Below are positions 1 to 10,072 of a stretch of DNA of 64,000 nt, one piece after another. The notes under the pieces were generated by a model, which saw nothing but the letters and a program-made list of their open reading frames with translations, made no database searches and was not told the origin of the DNA. This DNA comes from Muricea muricata (lineage: Eukaryota; Cnidaria; Anthozoa; Malacalcyonacea; Plexauridae). The DNA is taken from positions 26,865,746 through 26,929,745 of the forward strand of contig OY979717.1 in the NCBI GenBank assembly GCA_963855995.1, in the 5' to 3' direction. A program made the translations under genes and the position numbers. Position 1 is the first letter of the stretch; the number at the start of each line of letters is the position of its first letter.

Positions 1-478
1 AGGAGGTTTTCTAACAAGAATCTTTTGACTTTAAACAATTAAAGTCGAGGTTCTTCAGGATTTTTCCACAAGTTTCATCTAATTATTTATTATAAGGTAA
101 TTATAAGGTAAATAACCTGGATATACTCCGCGGTACATCTAAAAAAAACTCTGATTCAAAACTTAAATAAACTAAGATTAATGCAAATTACTTCTTATTA
201 TACAGCCGGTCTAATTGCGGGGTTAAAGTTAACCATTATTCAACTATAAAGTTGTGATTAAAAAAAGTGGTTAGGAGTTTCATACAACCGGCCACGGGGC
301 AGTTTAAAGTTGTAGTATCACAATGTCTTATTAAAATCTTACTATAGGAATGAATGAATTTATTGAAAAATATCTATTAAATATATTGAAGCACTATATT
401 ACAGGAGACAAGAATTATATCTGTAACTATGTAAAATTGTAGAGATTACTGTCTTAGAATTTTTAACAAAAGTCTGTT

Positions 479-1167
479 TCATTTTAATAAAGTATCCAAG
501 AACTGGTCTACATCGAAGTCGGTTGACTCCGACAGCGAGTCGTCCCATACTATATCGTCGTCCCACTCCAGATCTAGCAAAAAGTCGTTTGCTGCGGGCA
601 GTTTCAAAAGAAGGAAAAAGGGGGTATGGCGAATGCGAAATTGTACTGATTTTGGAGCAAAATATTGTTGCGAGGTTTGTTTGCATACATGAATACGGAC
701 ACAGATTAACGTTTGCAATATTTTATTATGTAAAGTATTACGATAGAATAGAAATACAGTGTGGAGCCTTCTTTCATACACTAATTAAATATATAAACTG
801 TATTTGAACAAAGTTTGTTCACTTCGACTTTCTTCGTTTCTGTCGTGTGTTGACTAGTGTTCCCGGGCTCGGATGCGGCCGTGCGTACGGGAGCGTTTGT
901 CATTTTTTCTTCTTGCTTTGTTAAATCACTTCCCTTCTTTTCCGCACCGAGTGTGGTGGCCATTTCTATTTTCTTGGCTTCTTTTTCACCTCCAGAAGAC
1001 TGAGGTTGGTCAGTGTACGGATGCCATGACGACACCCTGGCTTGCTTACGATAGGGTTTACTCTCTTTGGAAGATAAGCCATGCACTTATTGGTGAAGAT
1101 GTGTACTGATATTTTTTAAATCAGGTCGTCCGCAAACCGGACAGGTCTGGCGAAATCGTCTCGGCAT
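479..1167 (-). pseudogene. Left-arm copy of the CPxCG gene
   Basis: Mirror image of the right-arm gene (start codon at 1167-1165, stop in the zinc motif at 1087-1089, acidic terminal block at 479-592, polyadenylation signal at 359-364). The predicted proteins are identical in the two arms, including the premature stop, so the stop predates or was copied by the event that made the arms equal. It reads away from the loop. Confidence 0.55.
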
Positions 1168-1285
1168 GAGCGCTATCGTAAATGATCCATGTTTGCATGC
1201 AAGTTGACCTTTACATGACCACAACTCTCTCAGGAGACACTTTCCTTAGCGTCCTGCATAAGAAGACTGTGTTCCTTGCATAAAT

Positions 1286-1745
1286 TTGCCAATTGTTTTG
1301 CTGCTAATTTTCCTTAGGGGACGCAAGGACGTGGGGACTTTATTGCGGGACATTTTTTATGTGTCCCGCTCAACGGGACACTCTGACGGGACACATTTTT
1401 CGCGTCTCCGTGTCCCTTCCATCAATTTGCTAATTGTTTTGCAATGTCGGCAACTTTTCCTTAAGGGACGCAAGGACTAAAGGAGTAAGTAAGTAAGTAA
1501 AAACTTTATAGGACTTTATTGCGGGACATTTTTTATGTGTCCCGTTGAGCGGGACTCTGACGGGACACTTTTTTCGCGTCCCCGTGTCCTTTGAGTCAAT
1601 TTGCTAATTGTTTTGCAATGTCGGCAACTTTTCCTTAAGGGACGCAAGGACTAAAGGACTTTATTGCGGGACATTTTTTATGTGTCTCGCACAACGAGAC
1701 ACTCTGACGGGACACTCTTTCGCGTCCCGATGTCCCGTTTTAACC
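1286..1745. repeat. GGGACA hairpin tandem repeat, left arm
   Basis: Three degenerate units of about 140-170 bp (about 1286-1424, 1425-1595, 1596-1745). Each has TTTGCTAATTGTTTTGC, TTCCTTAAGGGACGCAAGGAC, TTTATTGCGGGACATTTTTT and then a stem of GTGTCCCG pairing with CGGGACAC across a 5-base loop (1361-1381, 1538-1558, 1682-1702). The second unit carries a TAAG microsatellite insert near 1483-1500. Confidence 0.85.
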
Positions 1746-1940
1746 AATCGTTTTCCTGAATTTGGCGTCCAACACGAAGGGACTGGTGCAGGGGAGTGAT
1801 AATTGAACTCAAACACTGATCAAACAATACGCCTGTTTCAACTGTTTTATTTGTAGTATAACATATGTAGTATTAATTAACGATAATGATAATGTAATTC
1901 ATTTCTTAATCCATAAGGCACGCAAGCGTTGTCTTCATCA

Positions 1941-2714
1941 TCAATCATCATCATCATCTTCGTCGGGGAAGTGTTGTCTGTCTTCTAACATACGTTCCAA
2001 GAGAAATTTTCTCTTTTTAACAGCTGCAACCAAAGCTTCGTCAGGATCAAACTCATCTTCGGCAACAAATGCATGTCTGGTTTTCATTATTTTTCTATGT
2101 ACAGGATCCCTTTTCATTTGCGTCATCCATTGCAGGCGATCCATATAAACATTTCCTAATTCCTTTCGAAGCTCGGGTAAAATAGCCGCAAAGGCTTGTT
2201 TCTTCGCGTCCATTTCGCTAAATCCTTCATTTTCAAAACTTTGCACAAGTTCACTGTGCTTTGTATGAAGTTCCGCCGTTGCTTCGTCTATTAATGCTCT
2301 CCAGGGATCGGCCTCCTCGTCAGAGTCGTCAGTCTCTTCGGAACTTTCGCCTTCATTACTAGCGTCGTCAGTCCCTTCGGAACCTTTGTCGTCGTCCGAT
2401 GAACTGAAAATATCTTTGTTCGAAACTGTTGACGTTTCATCGTCGGATTCATTTCGCATTCTTTTAGGACTCGACATTTCTTCTTCAGACTCCTCATTGT
2501 GTGCTACTGTTGACATGTCGTCCTCAGAGTCACTCCGCATTCTTTTTCGACTCGACATGTCTCCTGGTTTTTCTGGATCACTTAGATATTTGGCTCCAGA
2601 AAGATAAAATTTCCTTTCTACGGCCGATAGTTGATGAATGTCTGCTAAATGGTTCGATAACTTCACGAGATTCCTTTTTCCGCAAATGGGACAATCTTCA
2701 CGTCTTCGTGGCAT
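1941..2714 (-). CDS. CPxCG zinc-finger acidic protein in the palindrome loop
   Basis: A 257-residue protein is read from the ATG at 2714. The frame is open up to 2882, but that upstream part lies in the GGGACA repeat zone, and this ATG gives the start MPRRRED, parallel to the arm gene's MPRRFRQ. The N-terminus has CPICGK followed by NHLADIH, a CCHH-like zinc knuckle. Next come two tandem ~24-residue repeats (MSSxKRMRxxSxDDxSTV) holding KRMR nuclear-signal-like clusters, a long Asp/Glu/Ser tract, and a helical C-terminal region with the phrase RDPVHRKIM and a poly-Asp tail. From memory, CPxCG..HLxxxH proteins with an RDPVH tail are highly multiplied in coral and anemone genomes; the function is unknown. 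An AATAAA signal in gene sense lies at 1846-1851. It is transcribed divergently from the right-arm copy, across shared GGGACA repeats. Confidence 0.7.
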   Translation of the reverse strand: MPRRREDCPICGKRNLVKLSNHLADIHQLSAVERKFYLSGAKYLSDPEKPGDMSSRKRMRSDSEDDMSTVAHNEESEEEMSSPKRMRNESDDETSTVSNKDIFSSSDDDKGSEGTDDASNEGESSEETDDSDEEADPWRALIDEATAELHTKHSELVQSFENEGFSEMDAKKQAFAAILPELRKELGNVYMDRLQWMTQMKRDPVHRKIMKTRHAFVAEDEFDPDEALVAAVKKRKFLLERMLEDRQHFPDEDDDDD

Positions 2715-2749
2715 GCTCCCAACTGCGTTTGACGAGTAACTGCACCCTC

Positions 2750-3290
2750 TTAAAAGTGTCCCGCATGAGGAAGTCTCTTCCAACGGGACACATACATGTG
2801 TCCCTGCACGAAAAAGGTTCTTCACATTGCTCAAGAGCAAAAATCTGTCCCGGTAAATGCACCAAAGTGGCACCAAGGACATCGAGACGCTTGAAAAATG
2901 CCCCGCAATAAAGTCCTTTAGTCCTTGCGTCCCTTAAGGAAAAGTTGCCGACATTGCAAAACAATTAGCAAATTGACTCAAGGGACACGGGGACGCGAAA
3001 AAAGTGTCCCGTCAGAGTCCCGCTCAACGGGACACATAAAAAATGTCCCGCAATAAAGTCCTATAAAGTTTTTACTTACTTACTTACTCCTTTAGTCCTT
3101 GCGTCCCTTAAGGAAAAGTTGCCGACATTGCAAAACAATTAGCAAATTGATGGAAGGGACACGGAGACGCGAAAAATGTGTCCCGTCAGAGTGTCCCGTT
3201 GAGCGGGACACATAAAAAATGTCCCGCAATAAAGTCCCCACGTCCTTGCGTCCCCTAAGGAAAATTAGCAGCAAAACAATTGGCAAATTT
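2750..3290. repeat. GGGACA hairpin repeats, right arm and loop edge
   Basis: Mirror of the left-arm array from 2901 to about 3290, plus a diverged unit in the loop edge (2755-2830) where GTGTCCCG and CGGGACAC are separated by a longer spacer. This zone separates the divergently oriented loop and right-arm genes and is the only candidate shared promoter region. Confidence 0.75.
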
Positions 3291-3404
3291 ATGCAAGGAA
3301 CACAGTCTTCTTATGCAGGACGCTAAGGAAAGTGTCTCCTGAGAGAGTTGTGGTCATGTAAAGGTCAACTTGCATGCAAACATGGATCATTTACGATAGC
3401 GCTC

Positions 3405-4093
3405 ATGCCGAGACGATTTCGCCAGACCTGTCCGGTTTGCGGACGACCTGATTTAAAAAATATCAGTACACATCTTCACCAATAAGTGCATGGCTTATCT
3501 TCCAAAGAGAGTAAACCCTATCGTAAGCAAGCCAGGGTGTCGTCATGGCATCCGTACACTGACCAACCTCAGTCTTCTGGAGGTGAAAAAGAAGCCAAGA
3601 AAATAGAAATGGCCACCACACTCGGTGCGGAAAAGAAGGGAAGTGATTTAACAAAGCAAGAAGAAAAAATGACAAACGCTCCCGTACGCACGGCCGCATC
3701 CGAGCCCGGGAACACTAGTCAACACACGACAGAAACGAAGAAAGTCGAAGTGAACAAACTTTGTTCAAATACAGTTTATATATTTAATTAGTGTATGAAA
3801 GAAGGCTCCACACTGTATTTCTATTCTATCGTAATACTTTACATAATAAAATATTGCAAACGTTAATCTGTGTCCGTATTCATGTATGCAAACAAACCTC
3901 GCAACAATATTTTGCTCCAAAATCAGTACAATTTCGCATTCGCCATACCCCCTTTTTCCTTCTTTTGAAACTGCCCGCAGCAAACGACTTTTTGCTAGAT
4001 CTGGAGTGGGACGACGATATAGTATGGGACGACTCGCTGTCGGAGTCAACCGACTTCGATGTAGACCAGTTCTTGGATACTTTATTAAAATGA
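3405..4093 (+). pseudogene. Right-arm CPxCG zinc-finger gene with in-frame stop
   Basis: From ATG 3405 the frame gives MPRRFRQTCPVCGRPD followed by STHLHQ. A TAA at 3483-3485 then falls exactly inside the zinc motif, after which the same frame continues VHGLSSKESKPY for 101 residues to 3791. This is a paralogue of the loop gene (same MPRR start, CPxCG, HL..H, then SS.E.K). A second coding block at 3980-4093 is very acidic (LDLEWDDDIVWDDSLSES) and is preceded by a polypyrimidine tract and CCCGCAG at 3979, so it may be a spliced terminal exon. An AATAAA lies at 4208-4213. Without readthrough the product would be only 26 residues. It is either a pseudogene or uses an unusual structure; I favour pseudogene. 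Confidence 0.55.
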
Positions 4094-4571
4094 AACAGAC
4101 TTTTGTTAAAAATTCTAAGACAGTAATCTCTACAATTTTACATAGTTACAGATATAATTCTTGTCTCCTGTAATATAGTGCTTCAATATATTTAATAGAT
4201 ATTTTTCAATAAATTCATTCATTCCTATAGTAAGATTTTAATAAGACATTGTGATACTACAACTTTAAACTGCCCCGTGGCCGGTTGTATGAAACTCCTA
4301 ACCACTTTTTTTAATCACAACTTTATAGTTGAATAATGGTTAACTTTAACCCCGCAATTAGACCGGCTGTATAATAAGAAGTAATTTGCATTAATCTTAG
4401 TTTATTTAAGTTTTGAATCAGAGTTTTTTTTAGATGTACCGCGGAGTATATCCAGGTTATTTACCTTATAATTACCTTATAATAAATAATTAGATGAAAC
4501 TTGTGGAAAAATCCTGAAGAACCTCGACTTTAATTGTTTAAAGTCAAAAGATTCTTGTTAGAAAACCTCCT

Positions 4572-5040
4572 CAAAAATAAACTAAGTACGTTGTATGCCA
4601 CGAAAGTCGGGATTTATGTGATTATATTGCCCTCAGACGATGCGTGCTTCGGGGTCTTTGTATGACATTAATCCCTCCTCGTCAGTATTTACCTATACCT
4701 AAAACGTCGGTAAAGTAAACTAAGCCTTAATAGATTGTCGTTAACTTCAAAACCGTCGTTAAAATATTCCAGCAACGCCATAATAAAAAGTTTTACCAGA
4801 ATATTACTGTATAACCTACGCAACAGGGGTCACTCTGTGGATCTTATTGAATAATTATTAGTGAAACATTATTAGCCAGCGGTGTGTTAGCTAACTAATC
4901 ATATTTAAGGTCTAGCTACAATGACTAACGTTAATCATGATTAACTAAACTAACTACGTTTTTATACAACCGACCCCTGATCAAAAATTTTTCATCAATA
5001 TTATCATGACTGTTCTGAAATTAAGACTGATATACAGTAT
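4572..5040. other. No gene seen; one recurrent TIR-like end
   Basis: AT-rich and without a convincing ORF. The string TATACAACCGACCCC at 4965-4979 matches the ends of the 12805-14558 element, so this may be a fragment of that family. Confidence 0.4.
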
Positions 5041-5044
5041 GGGC

Positions 5045-5162
5045 TTCCTCGCGTACACGCACCACAACGTGCGCACTTCCTCGCGCTCGAATGTGCGCAC
5101 ATCCTCGCACCCTAACGCGCACGCGGGCTTCCTCGCACCATAATGTGCGCACATTCTCGCAC
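5045..5162 (+). repeat. GTGCGCAC / TCCTCGC array, left of RING gene
   Basis: Four or more degenerate units combining GTGCGCACA with TCCTCGC or TTCTCGC, about 22-34 bp apart. A same-orientation array lies on the other side of the RING-like gene at 5865-5933. Confidence 0.8.
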
Positions 5163-5169
5163 CTTTACA

Positions 5170-5183
5170 TATATATATAAATA
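5170..5183 (+). promoter_or_regulatory. Possible TATA box of the RING-like gene
   Basis: An alternating TA stretch ending TATAAATA lies about 85-95 bp upstream of the ATG at 5265, directly after the GTGCGCAC array. Position and sequence fit a TATA element; AT-rich context makes chance possible. Confidence 0.35.
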
Positions 5184-5264
5184 TGTATGTGATACTTCGC
5201 AGCACACATAAACCACCTGTCCAATCTTTACTTACAATACGCTTGAAGACATCAACATCCGAGA

Positions 5265-5716
5265 ATGGAAACTGTTGGAGCTTTACCTGCACCAGATGTT
5301 ATTTTGCCTACAACTATAATCCATCTATTTGGTATACTATCGGAAAACGGTATAGAAGAAAAGCAATGCCATTTCTGTTTTGAAGGTATCGAGGCCGAAG
5401 AGGTACTCGCTATGAATACACCGTGTTGTCACCAAGGTGCTCACTGTGAGTGTTTTAGATATTGGGCAGCATCGTCCGTGGTCGACGAGACAGTACGCTG
5501 TGGCTATTGCAGGACATTATTTCCGGACAATGAACTATGTTTTTTGTGTTTGGAAAAAAGAACAACGAACAGCTTATGATAACCAGTTGTTGCCATACAA
5601 CAATACATGCAGAATGTATAATGCGACTCCGATCAGTGCTCTCCCGGTTATCCATTGACGTCGTACTGGAATGCGGACAAGCTACATACTGTGGGTGCAT
5701 TTGGACTGACGTGTGA
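5265..5716 (+). CDS. Tandem RING-like zinc protein, second module in the -1 frame
   Basis: The open frame 5265-5579 encodes 104 residues with a RING-like ligand pattern: C35, C38, then CC at 54-55, H60, C63, and C79-x2-C82. The frame then enters CFLCLEK, which would start a second module, but stops at TGA after a run of six A at 5554-5559. Shifting to -1 in that run gives a further 50 residues to TGA 5714-5716, with TSCCHTTIHAEC and a closing YCGC, the same spacing as the first module. The intact gene is therefore probably a two-module RING-like protein of about 150 residues with a one-base indel (or frameshifting). RING domains usually act in ubiquitin ligation; a role here is not shown. Flanking direct repeat arrays suggest a mobile or amplified gene cassette. 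Confidence 0.6.
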
Positions 5717-5765
5717 ACATTACAAGACCAGCATGACAAACCTCTTAATACTTCGTGAAATACTT

Positions 5766-5769
5766 TGTA

Positions 5770-5802
<33 letters not shown>

Positions 5803-5803
5803 C
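5766..5803. repeat. TA microsatellite
   Basis: Alternating TA repeat with one interruption. Confidence 0.9.
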
Positions 5804-5864
5804 TTTGTAAAATTTTCATTGTTTCAATACATTTTTCTAAAAATATGTTTTTTCCGAATACTAC

Positions 5865-5933
5865 CGTGCGCACATCCTTGCGTGCGCATATTCTCGCGTG
5901 TGCACATCCTCGCGAGGACACATTCACTCGCGC
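5865..5933 (+). repeat. GTGCGCAC / TCCTCGC array, right of RING gene
   Basis: Three degenerate units (GTGCGCACATCC, TTGCGTGCGCATATT, GTGTGCACATCCTCGC) in the same orientation as the 5045-5162 array, so the RING-like gene is bracketed by direct repeats. Confidence 0.75.
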
Positions 5934-6099
5934 CTAATCAATGACGTCATTTTCCTATATGGCGGCGCATACTAATTACTTCCGCCGCCAAACGGGGGGG
6001 GGGGGGGTAATACTACTACTAAGACCCTGAGAATCAGGTTGATCAGAACCTTGTGTTCAAAGACAGTGTTGTGCCGATTATGCCCTGACATTTGCTATA

Positions 6100-6830
6100 G
6101 TGAAGATAAAGAAAGAAGGCATGAAAGGCATGAAATAGTATTTATAAGTTCAATATTATTTCCATCCAAAAAGATTCAAGGCAGAGAGAGGATTGATCTT
6201 AGCCTTAATGGTGTTTGCTAACACTTTACCGGTGGTGACGGGTGTGACCACTATACTATAGTGTTTGTAACGAAAACGAAGTGTCGTTTGTTCCACTTAA
6301 ACCTTTCTCATCTAAACAACGCACTGTGTTCAAAGGCAAAAAAGTTCAAGGCAAAGTGAGGGATCGATCTTACCCACATGAATTGGTAACATTTTATGGA
6401 TCGATGAATTGAAATCCCATGAGCTTGACCACCATATTATGGTGACTAACACGAAATAAAATTGCCGTTTATTCACCTTAAACCTTTCTCATCTAAACAA
6501 CGCGCTATATATGTTGAGGAAGGCCAAGAGGATTCGAGACGAAGCAAAGGATAGATCTCAGCTCCATGATTTGGTGACAGTTTACTATGGTGGCTACCAT
6601 ACCAGGACAAATTACCGTTTATTCTACTTAAACTTTTCTCTTCCTAACAAAGCCCTATGTATCTGTATGCAAAAGAAAACCAAAAGGACTCAAGGCAGGG
6701 AGAGAGATTGATCTTAGCTCTACGGAATGGAAACACTTTACCTTGACCACTATACTATAGTGACTGCCTTGAAAACGGTTTTCCGTTTTTTCTACTTTAA
6801 CCTTAATTTCTCATAAGAAACGTGTAAGTA
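6100..6830 (+). repeat. ~160-180 bp satellite, about four units
   Basis: Recurring landmarks in order: TTCAAGGCAGAGAGAG, ATTGATCTTAGC, a TTTACC block, TGACCACTATACTATAGTG, TTCCGTTT, CTTAAACCTTTCTCATC, AACAACGC. The TTTCTCAT landmark recurs near 6305, 6485, 6645 and 6810. No coding signal; short ORFs inside are incidental. Confidence 0.8.
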
Positions 6831-6869
6831 GAATAAACTGTAAAAGATTTGATTCTTTTTGGCCTTGGT

Positions 6870-7030
6870 TAACATACATAGCGCGTTGTTAAGATGAGAA
6901 AGATATCAGTAGAATAAGCGGGAATCGTTTTCGTGAAAGCTTCCATAGTGTAGTGATCAGGGTAAAGTGTTTCCAATCCATGTGGCCAAGGTCGATCCTC
7001 ACCATAGCTTGAATATTTTTAGGCTTGGTC
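6870..7030 (-). repeat. Inverted unit of the same satellite
   Basis: Reads as the reverse complement of the array unit (GCGCGTTGTT, GATGAGAAAG, AAGTGTTTCCAATCC, GGCCAAGGTCGATC), closing the array in opposite orientation. Confidence 0.75.
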
Positions 7031-7254
7031 GAAGATAGGAATTAATTGCTGATTGCAAGAAAAGTGTTAGCTATGACAAAAAATATACCAGCTGTCACTG
7101 ATTGAACTTTTGTCCAAGTGGTACTTGTGGTAAGTCGGACAGGCTTTTTCGGTACCGTATTGTCAGGATTGGTACGGTGTTGTCAAGATAGTGATAATGA
7201 AATAATAGGAGTGAAAATACTAATATTGACATTCTCTTAAAAGGTGCTCAACGT

Positions 7255-7520
7255 GTTAGTAAAATTTCTCGAAGACACATAGCTCCAAAACGTTACTGAT
7301 AATGGGTAAAAGGGAGATCTGTCGGTAATTTTCTGCTGATTCTTTTGACTCTCTCTTGTGGATAGAAGTAACATCCGCAGATTTCCACTCAGAAGTAATT
7401 CGATCTGAGTTTAGCGAGATGTCCAACAGACGACACAGGTTAGGAACAATTTGACTGAGGCATTCTTTTTGAGGACGTGCGGGAATATTATCAGGACATC
7501 TTGGTTTAGGTGCATCAAGA
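7255..7520 (-). pseudogene. LINE reverse transcriptase fragment (CR1/Jockey-like)
   Basis: The reverse complement of 7520-7260 translates to the early RT region: CPDNIPARPQKECLSQIVP, LDISLNSDRITSEWKSADV, then KESAENYRQISLLPIISNV and VFEKFY followed by a stop. This is the classic LINE RT opening (PDNIPA / P..WK.A.V.P..K / ..NYRPISLL). Only about 85 codons remain, with an in-frame stop; it is a dead fragment. Confidence 0.8.
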
Positions 7521-7732
7521 TTTCTAGAGATATCTTCCGCAATTGTGAACCAGTGACTGGTTGAGATGCAGTTGAAGCGGGATATATGGATCTTCTAGGT
7601 TGAAAAACAGAAGAAAAAAAGAAGTTGAAAAGTTCATCTTTGTCAAATGGTGTTGTAATGGAAGCTGATGTAAACTTATGGGATATTTAATTTGTTTTGG
7701 TGTGCTTTTACGGACACGCGTGCACATTAAGC

Positions 7733-7882
7733 AGGTTCAGATTTGGCTTCCAATACCTCTACCGCTACCTTAATCTATTTCTCAGCCAATCAGATATGCC
7801 AGACCTACCTGATTGACCAATCAAGTTGTTTTAAAAACGGGAAAAGGTAGCAGTAGTGATAGAGGAAGTCAAATCTGAACCT
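7733..7882. mobile_element. 150 bp hairpin MITE
   Basis: Ends AGGTTCAGATTTGGCTTC and its near reverse complement are followed by complementary CCTCTACCGCTACC / GGTAGCAGTAGTGATAGAGG blocks. No clear duplication flanks it. Confidence 0.75.
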
Positions 7883-10072
7883 CTCTACTGTTGAGGAGAG
7901 AGCTTGTTGTTTTACGATTTATAGTGAAGGTTTACATTAAAATTAAAGTATTGAATTACGAGTGCTTATATACGATATTTAATTAATGCAATATTAATGT
8001 ACATATATATTTATATGTAAATAGATGCAATAGTAATCAATCGTATCGACTTTTATTCATTTCTTTGTGTTATGTATGTCAGTATGTCTTGTATAGGATG
8101 GACTGCTTAATTTTTGACGGGGTGGTTGCAGAATTCTTGAAACGGGTTTGGCCCATTAACCGAGATGTCTTGTGTGGCAAATTGTGTACTTTAACTAGAG
8201 ACGTCTTTTACCAACACGTAGAATACTAGAATGAGTACCTTATGATTAGTAAAATTGCCAAGGCTAGTGTGGAAATATTACCATTACCATTTTCGCGCCT
8301 GAAATATGCTAACAATTTCCTTGCTTTATTATACAAATATACACAGAATTTTGCATATTTTTCATATTTTACTACATTTTGCAACCAAACTATGCAATTT
8401 TACAAATTTTAAGATTTCTTTTTAGATGTGAGGATGGATTTGACCGTTCTTGCCCAGATCAAAATTTAGTCGAACAAACAAATTGTTTGTTTTAGTTCTG
8501 CGCGTTCATCATTAGGTACCTTAAGCATACAAGCTTATTCTAGTACGGGGACGTGATAAAAAGCAGCCTTAAATTTACACTAGGAAAAAACTAGTGTTAT
8601 TAAGAATCTCAATTGGCCGGACGAATGTGCCGCGAGAAATTGTGATAATATCGCATTGGCACACAAAAAGGAATAGAAATTTTATAATCGCTTGAGCGTT
8701 TAAACGTCGCCGTCGCTCTGTTCACAACTACAACATACAGATTACCACGTCTTGTATACAACGTCTAAATTTTAAGCTGGGATAACTACTACTTTGAATT
8801 AAATCTTACAACCTTTCACAATCATCAACCCCGTGTTTATATCAATCCTTAAACTGTATTCTTTTCATACAATGGGCAATAGAGAACAATTTTTTCCGCA
8901 ATTATTTAGTTCAACATTATTTAGTTTGCCGTCGCCGTCGTGTTACCGTCCTACATGCTTAAGGTCGCTATTTGTCGCAAACGACGGTAACGAAGCGTAA
9001 AGACTGGGCCGAGTGTGACTTTTGTTTTCAAAATGGCGGAAAATACAAAATATATTTTGGTTTTTTTAAAATTTTTTATTGAATATCTCTGGGAATGTTA
9101 ATGTGAATCCGTTGATATTTTAAAGAATTGTTTCAAAAGTTGCTTTCCTGTGTCGTACTGATGTGTTTAAAAGATGTAAATGCAGATTTCACTTGAAATT
9201 GTAATGTAAATCTTAAATTATTGGCCCTGGTCACCCAGGAATATGTCTGAATTTGACTAGATTGATCCAGAAGGTATGTTAAATTGTTTGAAATGATTTT
9301 TCTTCACATTTCATGAAATAAACATGCTTGTTTGGTATTACACTATATATTATTGTATACTATTAGTAATACTACAATATCAGTCTATACAGACACGAGT
9401 GCTTTGCACGAGTATCAACTGTACACTGATACAGAATGGATGCAACGTTGGAATAGTAAATTTAAAATACTTGGGAAATTGCGAGAAAGTTTACTGCATG
9501 CAGTAATCTGTGCATCAGCGCACACAGACACTGAATAAACATGTAATTCTTTGGGTCGCCATCAACCTATGCTAACAAGCTTTGTGATTGGTTGGTTAGA
9601 ACAACGAAAGACAATATAAAAACTATAGAAATTGGTTTTCTAAAGAACAAGTCATAAAAATGATGGCTTTTGTTTCAAAAGGCCAACACAAAGCCTGATC
9701 ATTTTTGGTTGATATTTTTCATGTCTTTCAATTCTTCAAGAATTATTTAATGAGTTTGATAATTAATAATTATTAAATAAAAATATCAATGCAATTCATA
9801 TTAAAGTCCTTGAAAATATTTGTTATCTAAGGAAAAACAGTATCCACTTGAGGTTAGTAACTTATTGTATGTGGTGACCGCAAGCATACAAGGTGACTGT
9901 GGATAAACCCCATAGAAGACGGCCAGACTGGAAAGTTTGAGAATTGCATGCCCGACTCCTTGGCCGTGCCGTACAAGCTTCCTACTTGGGGGGGGGGGGG
10001 AGGAGGGAGGAAGGAGGTCTGTTATAAACAGATTGGCCATTTCATGTTGATCAGTATTAGAAACTGGACATC
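7883..10072. other. No gene seen; CpG-rich patch at 8930-9050
   Basis: Mostly AT-rich. A local CpG-rich patch (CCGTCGCCGTCGTGTTACCGT, then TTTTCAAAATGGCGG at about 9028-9042) looks like an animal core promoter with a YY1-like AAAATGGCGG, but only a 22-codon ORF follows. A 13-G run lies at 9988-10000. Otherwise nothing recognisable. Confidence 0.4.

Larger units (their letters stand above)
1..4571. repeat. Giant inverted repeat, ~1.67 kb arms around a 1.23 kb loop
   Basis: Base i pairs with base 4572-i: every ORF in the left arm recurs as the identical protein in the right arm on the other strand (for example 399-686 minus and 3886-4173 plus). Arms run from 1 to about 1671 and from about 2901 to 4571; the loop (1672-2900) carries its own gene. 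The left end coincides with the window edge, so the arm may extend further and no target-site duplication can be read. The outer end carries a small self-complementary GACTTTAAA..AAAGTC stretch. Each arm also holds a short segment with CCGGTTGTATGA-type ends (about 199-297 and 4275-4373), a terminus recurring at 4965-4979 and 12805. The very high arm identity implies recent duplication, gene conversion or an assembly fold-back artefact. Confidence 0.95.

Noticed and set aside
781..1086. Listed ORF start at GTG giving MHGLSSKES
   Set aside because: A GTG start is implausible in an animal nuclear gene; the same frame continues upstream through one TAA to an ATG with the zinc motif, so it is the tail of a broken gene.
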